This document shows, in pieces, positions 17,008 through 23,784 of a stretch of DNA of 64,000 nt. The first letter of the stretch is position 1, and each line of letters begins with the position of its first letter. The notes below the pieces were generated by a model that saw only the letters and a program-made list of their open reading frames with translations, searched no databases and was not told the DNA's origin. The stretch lies in contig WRMH01000008.1 of NCBI GenBank assembly GCA_009777235.1, forward strand, positions 1 through 64,000. The letters are read 5' to 3'. A program made the position numbers and the translations under genes. Source of the DNA: Oscillospiraceae bacterium (GTDB lineage Bacteria; Bacillota; Clostridia; Oscillospirales; Oscillospiraceae).

Positions 17008-17646
17008 CTAATTATTTTTATCCATATTTACCAACTCATTAAATCTTTCTTGTGATTTGGCAAATCCTTTTTCCTTTTTATCAAACAGTTTCTCAAACTC
17101 TTTCAATTCTTTTTCATCTACTTTATAGATTTCGCCCTCATCAAACATTCCTGTTATTCCATCTAAAGCATTAGGATATAGTTCTAATACTAATAATGCC
17201 ACAGAATATTTTCCGTCTGTGTTTGTTATGTTATATTTTTTAGATTCCACAAAGCCAAACTTTTTATAATACTCAGGATCGCCATAAATTATTATAGCCT
17301 TATAACCCATTTCTTTTGACAGCTTTATTGTGTGCTTAATTAGTTTACGTCCAATTCCCCTGTTTTGAAATTCAGGCAATACACTTATTGGACCAAATGT
17401 TAATATTGTATATTCTTTATCCATATTTTTAATTTTTGATTCTACATAAACAATGTTCCCTACAATTTTATTCTCAAAGACCGCTACAAAATCTAAATTT
17501 CTAACAAACTCTTTTGTTTTTCTCAAATTATGAATAAGCAAATGTTCATCGCATCCCGGAACATGCAAATTCCAAAATGCCTCTCTGGTCAATTTTTCTA
17601 CAAGAAAATAATCTTTCTCTTCTTCAAGCCTTAATTCAATATTCAT
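17008..17646 (-). CDS. GNAT-family N-acetyltransferase
   Basis: 212 aa acetyltransferase. Seen: the acetyl-CoA-binding loop SVLPEFQNRGIGRKLIKHTI (the Q-x-x-G-I-G core) and the following IIIYGDPEYYKKFGF, as in YhbS-like proteins, plus a Lys/Glu-rich tail of about 45 residues. The gene is markedly more A/T-rich than its neighbours, which suggests a separate origin. No good ribosome-binding site precedes ATG 17646; a TAAAAT box lies directly before it. Substrate unknown. Confidence 0.9.
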   Translation of the reverse strand: MNIELRLEEEKDYFLVEKLTREAFWNLHVPGCDEHLLIHNLRKTKEFVRNLDFVAVFENKIVGNIVYVESKIKNMDKEYTILTFGPISVLPEFQNRGIGRKLIKHTIKLSKEMGYKAIIIYGDPEYYKKFGFVESKKYNITNTDGKYSVALLVLELYPNALDGITGMFDEGEIYKVDEKELKEFEKLFDKKEKGFAKSQERFNELVNMDKNN

Positions 17647-17678
17647 TATTTTACAGCAAACGCTCTATTCGCTTTCTG

Positions 17679-17825
17679 TCAACCTTTCTGTTTATTCAGT
17701 ATTTTACTGTCTTTTTTGCAGATAATGCGGGCAGCTTTGCTTGGATATTCTGCCAGAAAATCTGCAACGGTCTGAACATCATAATGGAAGGTTGAAATAT
17801 ACTCAAGCCTGTAGCTCATACCCAT
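17679..17825 (-). pseudogene. Truncated RelE/ParE-type toxin
   Basis: A 48-codon frame overlapping the end of the antitoxin gene. It reads MSYRLEYISTFHYDVQ and FLAEYPSKAARII, the N-terminal half of a RelE/ParE-superfamily toxin, then a stop at 17679. Full-length relatives have about 100 residues, so the catalytic C-terminal half is missing. The antitoxin next to it is intact. Confidence 0.75.
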
Positions 17826-18102
17826 ACTGCTTTCTTAATGGAGCGAAAACCTCTTCATGTGTGTAACGCTTTGTCGTTGGGTCATTTGCAGCCGCTTCTG
17901 ATTCCTCTAACTTGACCCTAATCATCTGCTTTAATTCGTACTCACTACTAACCAAAGCGAAGGGTACGCGCTTCTCCCTCACTACAGCTTTCAGACATGC
18001 ATTAAGCAGCATGGTCATGTTTAACCCAATATCCTCCAAAATGACCTCTGCCTCTCGTTTGGTATCCTCATCTACCCGGACAGTTACTGTTTTAGTTGCC
18101 AT
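17803..18102 (-). CDS. RelB/DinJ-family antitoxin
   Basis: 99 aa antitoxin. N-terminal ribbon-helix-helix: MATKTVTVRVDEDTKREAEV, LGLN-type helix IGLNMTMLLNACL, then VVREKRVPFAL and a flexible toxin-binding tail. ATG 18102 with GGGGTG upstream is clear. It would neutralise the RelE-like toxin coded downstream, but that gene is cut to 48 codons, so this is an orphan antitoxin that may still act as a repressor. Confidence 0.9.
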   Translation of the reverse strand: MATKTVTVRVDEDTKREAEVILEDIGLNMTMLLNACLKAVVREKRVPFALVSSEYELKQMIRVKLEESEAAANDPTTKRYTHEEVFAPLRKQYGYELQA

Positions 18103-18126
18103 TTGTATCACCCCTTTGCGTACACC

Positions 18127-18155
18127 ATTATACAGCAAATGCTTTACCGGCGCAA
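18127..18155 (-). promoter_or_regulatory. Promoter of the RelB-like antitoxin
   Basis: Minus-strand TTGCGC (18155-18150), 17-bp spacer, TATAAT (18132-18127). Just upstream are two 13-bp direct copies of CAATAATAAGCAA (18164-18176 and 18181-18193), possible operator half-sites. Confidence 0.65.
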
Positions 18156-18302
18156 TAGAGAAACAATAATAAGCAAAAAACAATAATAAGCAATGCTTAT
18201 AATGCCTATTACATGCGGAATAACCCTATTGCACTGCTAATCTGACGGTGAAAATGCGCCGTCATGCAGAGATAAATATTTTTTGTCTTTATATAGGCAA
18301 TA

Positions 18303-18371
18303 ATGAACTATCCGAAAATTGCTGTTCGTCCGACGATTGACGACATAGAGGGCGCGAGTCGCTTGAAGTAA
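18303..18371 (+). pseudogene. Fragment like the N-terminus of L-fucose isomerase
   Basis: 22 codons reading MNYPKIAVRPTID and then a stop. The K-I-x-x-R-P-T-I-D block resembles the start of L-fucose isomerase (FucI). Nothing of the rest of the gene follows, so this is a remnant at best. The surrounding 18194-18418 holds no other gene. Confidence 0.4.
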
Positions 18372-18418
18372 ACATCATGAACAGGGCAAAGTCAAAAATC
18401 CTTACTGCATTTTAGTGG

Positions 18419-18443
18419 AAGGGAACGGCTTGACCGTTCCTTT
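18419..18443. terminator. Hairpin past the RNHCP gene
   Basis: AAGGGAACGG / CCGTTCCTTT arms with a 5-nt loop lie 7 nt past the RNHCP stop. There is no U-run on the minus strand, so termination strength is doubtful. Confidence 0.45.
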
Positions 18444-18449
18444 CGTGTG

Positions 18450-18875
18450 CTACATTTCCGAATGTTCGTTGCCGCTCATCACTGCAACCAAGTCCCTTAT
18501 CCGTTCCATCGGAAACGGTGGGTTGCCTAAAGGCTTTAAGGCAATAGACATCAGTTTCAAAGGATTATCGTCAGCTGCGATTCGGTTAGAATTTAATTGT
18601 CCGCACTGCTTACAGCGGTGTATTATTGCCCATTCTCCGCCTTTTCTTACCCAAACGCCTATCGCTTCCATAATTCCGCCGCAATCCGCTTCTCGGTCGC
18701 CCGGTTCGTTATCTATATGTTGACTTGACAGGCAATTATAGCAGTGGTTCCTGTGTGTGCTTCCAGCACCATAAGGGGTGTTGGGATAGCCACAAACTTT
18801 ACAAGTAAAACTGTCGCCGCAAGCGTTATGACGGTAATATCCCTTTGATAGTTTTGCTCTGTGTTCTCTGTTCAT
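18450..18875 (-). CDS. RNHCP-domain protein
   Basis: 141 aa protein of the RNHCP family, named for its motif. Here the motif reads RNHCYNCLSSQHIDNEPGDR, with further Cys pairs FTCKVCGYP and HRCKQCGQL and the conserved LNSNRIAADDNPL. The Cys pairs suggest a zinc-binding fold; function is unknown in all members, and many lie near translation or stress genes. ATG 18875 follows AAGGAGG by 8 nt. The leader contains a hairpin and a 16-codon frame with its own ribosome-binding site. Confidence 0.93.
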   Translation of the reverse strand: MNREHRAKLSKGYYRHNACGDSFTCKVCGYPNTPYGAGSTHRNHCYNCLSSQHIDNEPGDREADCGGIMEAIGVWVRKGGEWAIIHRCKQCGQLNSNRIAADDNPLKLMSIALKPLGNPPFPMERIRDLVAVMSGNEHSEM

Positions 18876-18913
18876 GTGTGTTCCTCCTTAAAGTTGTCAT
18901 TCTCTCAACTTTT

Positions 18914-18951
18914 CGGGAGGTACTGCTTTTTTACAGTAAGCAAACCTCCCG
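18914..18951 (-). promoter_or_regulatory. Leader hairpin before the RNHCP gene
   Basis: Minus-strand RNA: CGGGAGGT (18951-18944) pairs with ACCTCCCG (18921-18914); inside it ACTG pairs with CAGT. It overlaps the end of the small leader frame and lies 39 nt before the RNHCP start, the layout of a translation-coupled attenuator. Confidence 0.6.
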
Positions 18952-18981
18952 GTTTGCCACCGTCTCTATTGATTTCTTCAT
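18931..18981 (-). CDS. Candidate leader peptide upstream of RNHCP gene
   Basis: A 16-residue frame, MKKSIETVANREVCLL, with AAAGGGGAT about 6 nt before its ATG. Its last codons lie inside the leader hairpin 18914-18951, so ribosome position could change the fold. No run of one amino acid is present, so a classic amino-acid attenuator is not obvious; antibiotic-type stalling is possible. Inference only. Confidence 0.45.
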   Translation of the reverse strand: MKKSIETVANREVCLL

Positions 18982-19094
18982 GTAATATCCCCTTTCTCTG
19001 TTATTTAGTATATCGCTATTGCGTTATAACTCGGCTAAGATGTCCCGTCCGACAGACGATTCTCATCTCGCTCAATTATAATCTGCTTTAAGTA

Positions 19095-19123
19095 AGTATA
19101 GGCTTCACTCAAAGGATTGTCAA
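19095..19123 (-). promoter_or_regulatory. Promoter of the RNHCP transcript
   Basis: Minus-strand TTGACA (19123-19118), 17-bp spacer, TATACT (19100-19095); near-consensus. The transcript would start near 19088, giving a leader of about 210 nt before the RNHCP gene. Confidence 0.78.
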
Positions 19124-19162
19124 TAAAATCGCACCGCATGAAAGCGAAGATTACAGCAAAGC

Positions 19163-19213
19163 TATAACCAAAATTAGTGGCGAGTACAAGCTCCGACTGA
19201 TTATGTTAAAATC
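19163..19213. repeat. Dispersed repeat, copy 1
   Basis: 51 bp related to 61242-61292 with 7 differences by hand alignment. It contains an imperfect hairpin (AATTAGT...ACTGATT) around GAGTACAAGCT. The remaining part of the 19124-19491 gap shows no gene. Confidence 0.75.
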
Positions 19214-19491
19214 TCCCGCGCTCGGACATACGTTGTGAGCGCAGGCTTTGTTTTAGCGTGTTCAGCGTTTGCGTCAATACAAATATTTTCGCCGCGGTGC
19301 AGTCAGAAAAAACGGATTCGGCATCCCGGATAACACAGATTTGAGATGCGGTGATATTATCCATCAACAAATGGTCAACAGTCGTATGTAAAGCATTGTC
19401 ACACCTGCTTCCAAAAAATTCTTCTCAGTAAGGTATTTGGATTAGACATATGCTATAATACAAAGACTAATATTATTTTGGAGGTTTGAGA

Positions 19492-19842
19492 ATGTACAAC
19501 AACATCGGCGCAAAGATTAAAATTTTAGCGCAAATTATCGCATGGGTCGGCATTATCGGCAGCGTAATTATCGGATTTATATCGCTTACATTTATATGGG
19601 GAATTGGCGTTCTTATTGGGGGCTCGTTACTTTCTTGGATTTTATCATGGTTTATCTACGGTTTTGGAGAGTTAATTCAAAAGACGAGTGAAATTGCCCA
19701 AAACACGGCAAAAGGAGCATCAGCTAACTCGTTAACTGCAAAAATGGAAACATTGATTACATGGAAAGAAAGCAACCTGATTTCAGAAGAGGAATTTGAA
19801 ATCAAAAAACAAGCATTATTAAGAGGTGAGTGGAATGAATGA
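19492..19842 (+). CDS. Small membrane protein with SHOCT-like tail
   Basis: 116 aa protein with two membrane helices (about 10-30 and 36-62) and a C-terminal SHOCT-like segment (KMETLITWKESNLISEEEFEIKKQALL), the short oligomerisation-type domain. ATG 19492 follows GGAGG by 8 nt. It overlaps the next gene by 8 nt, which also ends in a SHOCT segment, so the two probably form one complex at the membrane. No function is known. Confidence 0.82.
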   Translation: MYNNIGAKIKILAQIIAWVGIIGSVIIGFISLTFIWGIGVLIGGSLLSWILSWFIYGFGELIQKTSEIAQNTAKGASANSLTAKMETLITWKESNLISEEEFEIKKQALLRGEWNE

Positions 19843-20605
19843 ATTGAATATTTATGACAAAGCTGCATATAAAAAATATAAAAAAGCAGAAACTTTCAGA
19901 ATAGCGACGGGTATCGTATCTATCGCTGCGGCAATAGTGATGGTATGTTTGCTTTTCCTATCGAGTAGTTTCTCGGTATATTTGCTTTTCCTATCGGTAA
20001 TTTTCTCAGAGCTTTTCCACTACCCTTTTTTCCACTACCCTTCCGGTACCGTATTTATATTATTACTCTACCAAATAGCAATGCTTACTGCCATGATTAT
20101 ATGTGCAATTTATGCTTTTGCCGTATATGGTAAAAAGCACAGCTACCTTTGGGGAGTAGCAATTAGTATATTTGCGATAGGGCATATACTGTTTGCGTTA
20201 TTCGCGCTTTTATCATCATCTCTAATTTCTACATCAGCAATAATCGGGGTGATTTTTCTTATTATGGCTTTGCAATATTTCAAGAAAACAAATACACCGT
20301 CAAAAGTGTTGCCAATAATCGCCAGTGTTTTAGCAATTGCACAAAACATATTTGGCACTATCCCAGTAGGAGGATTTTTATTCCAATGGTTGTCTTTTAT
20401 ACCGTTTTTATTGTTTGCTTTATTTTGTCCCGTTACGCATAAGCGAATTAAACGCAATGCTGTAAATTCCCATTTGCAGCAGCGAGAGATGATACTCGGA
20501 GACTTAACTTCGCAACTCCAATATTTAAAAGGAGAGTTTGACAGCGGTAAAATCTCCCAGCAAGAATATGAATATAAAAGAAAAAGTTTAGTGGATAAAC
20601 TATGA
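19835..20605 (+). CDS. Multi-pass membrane protein with SHOCT-like tail
   Basis: 256 aa protein with six or seven hydrophobic segments (about 20-205) and the C-terminal SHOCT-like helix pair LTSQLQYLKGEFDSGKISQQEYEYKRKSL. ATG 19835 follows GAGGTG and overlaps the upstream SHOCT gene by 8 nt. The segment 45-75 shows an internal near-repeat (VCLLFLSSSFSVYLLFLSVIF). Unknown function. Confidence 0.8.
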   Translation: MNELNIYDKAAYKKYKKAETFRIATGIVSIAAAIVMVCLLFLSSSFSVYLLFLSVIFSELFHYPFFHYPSGTVFILLLYQIAMLTAMIICAIYAFAVYGKKHSYLWGVAISIFAIGHILFALFALLSSSLISTSAIIGVIFLIMALQYFKKTNTPSKVLPIIASVLAIAQNIFGTIPVGGFLFQWLSFIPFLLFALFCPVTHKRIKRNAVNSHLQQREMILGDLTSQLQYLKGEFDSGKISQQEYEYKRKSLVDKL

Positions 20606-20631
20606 TTTTGTTATCAAACACATAAAAAGAA

Positions 20632-20880
20632 TTGGTTTGGACTTTGCAGTTTAATCAAGAACTGGAATCAGTTTTTGGCAGCATCGAAAAAGCGCAAGCC
20701 GCTTACAGAATCGCCCAATACGGCAACATGAGCGATGAGGAAGTAACGGCGGCAATAGCAGCCAAATACCCTCCGGCGGGCAAGATCACTTTATTGGAGT
20801 TCTATGAGTTTGTTTGGGAGCTTGGGCAAGTTGGACTGGATGATGGGCTCGCGAGACTATATCGCCCTCGCTTGACATGA
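20632..20880 (+). CDS. Hypothetical protein, possible fragment
   Basis: An open frame of about 82 codons with protein-like sequence: SVFGSIEKAQAAYRIAQYG, MSDEEVTAAIAAKYPPAG, LLEFYEFVWELGQVGLDDG. No ATG is available at the front (TTG 20632) and no ribosome-binding site is seen, so it may be a 5'-truncated gene. I do not recognise the family. Confidence 0.45.
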   Translation: MVWTLQFNQELESVFGSIEKAQAAYRIAQYGNMSDEEVTAAIAAKYPPAGKITLLEFYEFVWELGQVGLDDGLARLYRPRLT

Positions 20881-20965
20881 CTTCGTCTCGCCTAAATTTA
20901 GCTGCGCGTTCGCAACCCGCGCTATACATCCCATCCGTTCTGCACTGTCGGGTTTACACAATTTT

Positions 20966-21388
20966 TTATTCTATCTTAAAGTCTTCTGAACTAAAATTAC
21001 TATAATATCTTCCTGTTTGGGCTGTAAATTTTATTATTATGAAATCACCGCCATTCATTCCGCCTTTGTAATAAACATTAAATTCTTCTTTCCAAATTTC
21101 TTTTTTAATCTTTTTATCCTCAAGCACTTCCATTGTCCCTTTTAGCATTACACCACGAAAAAATCTTTTATCATAAAAGTAAATACAAGCCTTATTATTA
21201 TTCCTATAATGTTTTATTCTCATTGAAGGGCTGTTTGTATGCCAATAAAATGTTTTTATCCCCTCTCTCTTGACCGGCGGCAGCATTGCTTTTGTATTTG
21301 GAAAACCATTTTCATCAACAGAGCTTATAAAACCTACTCCCTGTTTATCAATTAAATTTCCAATAGTTTCTTGTGGATTTCTCATCAT
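20966..21388 (-). CDS. Pyridoxamine 5'-phosphate oxidase-family protein
   Basis: 140 aa flavin-binding split-barrel protein. Motifs: GVGFISSVDENGFPNTKAML at the front and FYWHTNSPSMRIKHYRNNNK, the usual FMN-phosphate contacting region, then ACIYFYDKRFFRGVMLKG. Small members of this family are general FMN or F420-type reductases rather than true PdxH. ATG 21388 follows AGGAGG by 9 nt. A/T-rich compared with the neighbours. Confidence 0.9.
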   Translation of the reverse strand: MMRNPQETIGNLIDKQGVGFISSVDENGFPNTKAMLPPVKREGIKTFYWHTNSPSMRIKHYRNNNKACIYFYDKRFFRGVMLKGTMEVLEDKKIKKEIWKEEFNVYYKGGMNGGDFIIIKFTAQTGRYYSNFSSEDFKIE

Positions 21389-21507
21389 CAAATTTATCCT
21401 CCTGTTTTTTGCGGAATACTGGTTTTGTATTATTTTATATTTCGTTAAATTTACATTTTCATAATTGACTCATTTTCTCAATATTTCCCAATCTCTACCC
21501 CACATTT

Positions 21508-22233
21508 TCACATCAAGTCGGGCAGTGACATAAGGTATGCCTCAAGCTCCGCTTGCGTACCGTGCTTATATGCTTCGATTTTTGTTCCCGATTCGTTTTC
21601 CAGACAGTCTGTTATAAGAAATGTTTCCATGCCGAGCCTCCCGGCGCACATATCTTCGTCCACGTTGTTGCCGACCATTATACACTCCCCGGGCTGTTTG
21701 TTCAGTTTACCCAAAACCTCGCGAAAATATTCGAGATTTGGTTTGCAGTATTTACTGTTGGCATAATGGGTAATATACGAAAAATCATGAGGGGTCAGAC
21801 CTATCCAGTCCAGGCGTGTGGTGACGGCGCACGCCGGAAAAAGCGGGTTTGTCGCCAGCGCGACGGTATAGCCCTTTGCGGCAAGCGCGGGTATGAGCCG
21901 CGAGGGTATGTCGGTGGGCTCCATTACCTCCTTAACGGTATTAAACTCGTTTGTATAAAACGCGTCGCAATTTCTTTCCACCACGCTTCTTTTTTCATCA
22001 TCGAGATTTAAAAATCCCGTGAATGTATCCCAAAAGCGGCGGTGGTTTAGCACCGTGCCGTCATTTTCAACCATAGCCTTCGTCCCCGCCCAAACAGCTT
22101 TTACAGACAGGTCGGGATTCATTTCGAGCCGTTCAAAAACCTTTTTCAGCTTGCCGAAATAATTTGTTATAAATGTCTCCTGCGTGATTTTAAGAAGCGT
22201 TCCGTCAAGGTCAAATAGAATCGTATTTATCAC
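21508..22233 (-). CDS. HAD-superfamily hydrolase
   Basis: 241 aa phosphatase-like HAD protein. Motif I ILFDLDGTLL holds the nucleophile Asp, motif II lies at ALATNPLF, the Lys at YCKPNLEYF and motif IV at MVGNNVDEDMCAG. The start is GTG 22233, directly after the TAA of the GH43 gene with GGAGA upstream, so the two are translationally coupled. It may dephosphorylate a sugar released by the hydrolase; that is inferred only from the coupling. Confidence 0.9.
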   Translation of the reverse strand: MINTILFDLDGTLLKITQETFITNYFGKLKKVFERLEMNPDLSVKAVWAGTKAMVENDGTVLNHRRFWDTFTGFLNLDDEKRSVVERNCDAFYTNEFNTVKEVMEPTDIPSRLIPALAAKGYTVALATNPLFPACAVTTRLDWIGLTPHDFSYITHYANSKYCKPNLEYFREVLGKLNKQPGECIMVGNNVDEDMCAGRLGMETFLITDCLENESGTKIEAYKHGTQAELEAYLMSLPDLM

Positions 22234-23634
22234 TTAATCTGTCTCCAATGTAAATGCTCCGAGCGTTGCCGCGTTGTTTCCTTTATAGACAAAATATAAT
22301 GGCCAAATGCCGTCGGGGATAGCTATATCCGCGGAAAACTCCGCCCAAATATTTGAGGATACTATCGGGACGGATGCAAGCGGTTCGCCGTTTAAGGAAA
22401 TCCTTACCTCAAATACTCCGGTATTGTAGCCCCTTGTTTTAAGAGTGATCCTTTTGATGTTTTTGCAGTCAAAATACTTAAACCCAACGCCCGTAGAATC
22501 TGTGATATTCGTAACAAACCCGATTTGCTCATCGCCGTCTGCTCCGTCTTGAGTTATCTTTGGAAACAGGTGCATCGGAGTATTATCGTCCCGGCTGAAT
22601 ATATTGCACGCCATGTATGCCGGATATGTGCCTTTGCCAATGAGCGGGCCGCAGTTTGCGCCCTGCGACGTTATTTCAACCTGCTTTATGCTGCCGTCCG
22701 CTTCTATCTTTATCTCTTCGATACAGCCTTGCCGTGAAAACTGCGTGCCGTTTGTGTGCCTATGGTAAAACACATACCACTTATCTCCGATTTTTTCAAT
22801 GCCTCCGTGATTATTCGCATCGCGATGGTTCATAGGCTTATCGGCAGACTTGTATGTGCCAATGTTCATGTCGCAATTGCTGATTATTGCGCCGCCATAT
22901 TTGAAATCCCTAAGCGGATGGCTGCTCGTCGCGTAGCACAGCTCATTCATTTTGACGGAAGAGTACACAAAGTAATACATATCGTCAATCTTTCGGATTG
23001 AAGCGGCTTCAAAATAAGCATGACCCTCAAAGCCTGTGCCTTTATCATAGCAATCACCGGGCACAACAATGTGCGGCCCGTCTATGACAGTGAGCATATC
23101 GCGCTCGAGCAAGAAGCCCATCGCGCCGGTTCTCCCGCTCATGCCGTGTCCGCAAAAACCGGTATACAGATAGACGTTATCGCCTTCCGTCAATACTCCC
23201 GGGTCAAATTGCGGCTCGTCTCCCTCCCGCTCGCCAATCAACGCGCCGTTTTTATCTTTGACATATCCGAGAAACTGATATACTCCGGCAGGCGTGTCAC
23301 ATACGGCAACGGACACGACCGCAATTCTGTCGAGCACATAATAGAGGTAGTAACGGCCATCCGGCCCTTTTGTGACATCGGGCGCGAAAAGATTCATCTC
23401 TCCGGCTTTGTTGCGCGGGTCCGATGTTTTTTCGTAAATAACGCCCTCATAACGCCAGTCGCTCAAGTCATTGACCGGAGCGGACCAGCAGACATAATCG
23501 TTCATGCAGTAAACATATCCGTTAAATTTGTCGTGCGAACCGTAAACGTATACCCTATCGCCAAATACGTGAGGTTCTCCGTCCGGTATGTATTCCCACG
23601 ACGGATGAAATGGATTACTCGCTTGTTTTTTCAC
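22234..23634 (-). CDS. Glycoside hydrolase family 43-type with C-terminal CBM6-like domain
   Basis: 466 aa five-bladed beta-propeller glycosidase. Catalytic Asp is in YIPDGEPHVFGDRVYVYGSH, the pKa-setting Asp in NLFAPDVTKGPDGRYYLYY, and the acid Glu in GHAYFEAASIRKI. A C-terminal beta-sandwich (about 375-466; VGFKYFDCKNIKRITLKTRG) resembles carbohydrate-binding module family 6. No signal peptide is present, so it acts inside the cell on imported arabino- or xylo-oligosaccharides. The start is GTG 23634, 8 nt after GGAGG; an ATG-like upstream start would lengthen it by 24 residues with no RBS. Confidence 0.9.
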   Translation of the reverse strand: MKKQASNPFHPSWEYIPDGEPHVFGDRVYVYGSHDKFNGYVYCMNDYVCWSAPVNDLSDWRYEGVIYEKTSDPRNKAGEMNLFAPDVTKGPDGRYYLYYVLDRIAVVSVAVCDTPAGVYQFLGYVKDKNGALIGEREGDEPQFDPGVLTEGDNVYLYTGFCGHGMSGRTGAMGFLLERDMLTVIDGPHIVVPGDCYDKGTGFEGHAYFEAASIRKIDDMYYFVYSSVKMNELCYATSSHPLRDFKYGGAIISNCDMNIGTYKSADKPMNHRDANNHGGIEKIGDKWYVFYHRHTNGTQFSRQGCIEEIKIEADGSIKQVEITSQGANCGPLIGKGTYPAYMACNIFSRDDNTPMHLFPKITQDGADGDEQIGFVTNITDSTGVGFKYFDCKNIKRITLKTRGYNTGVFEVRISLNGEPLASVPIVSSNIWAEFSADIAIPDGIWPLYFVYKGNNAATLGAFTLETD

Positions 23635-23784
23635 GGTCAAAACCTCCAAAAAATTTTCGCGCTGATATAGCTGACATACAGCCCTTATGCGTTCGGTATA
23701 CGTCATAATAGCATGAACGCAAATGATATGTCAAAAGATGTCCGCCGCATTTCCTATTCGTTTCGCATTTTCATAACTCAAAAA

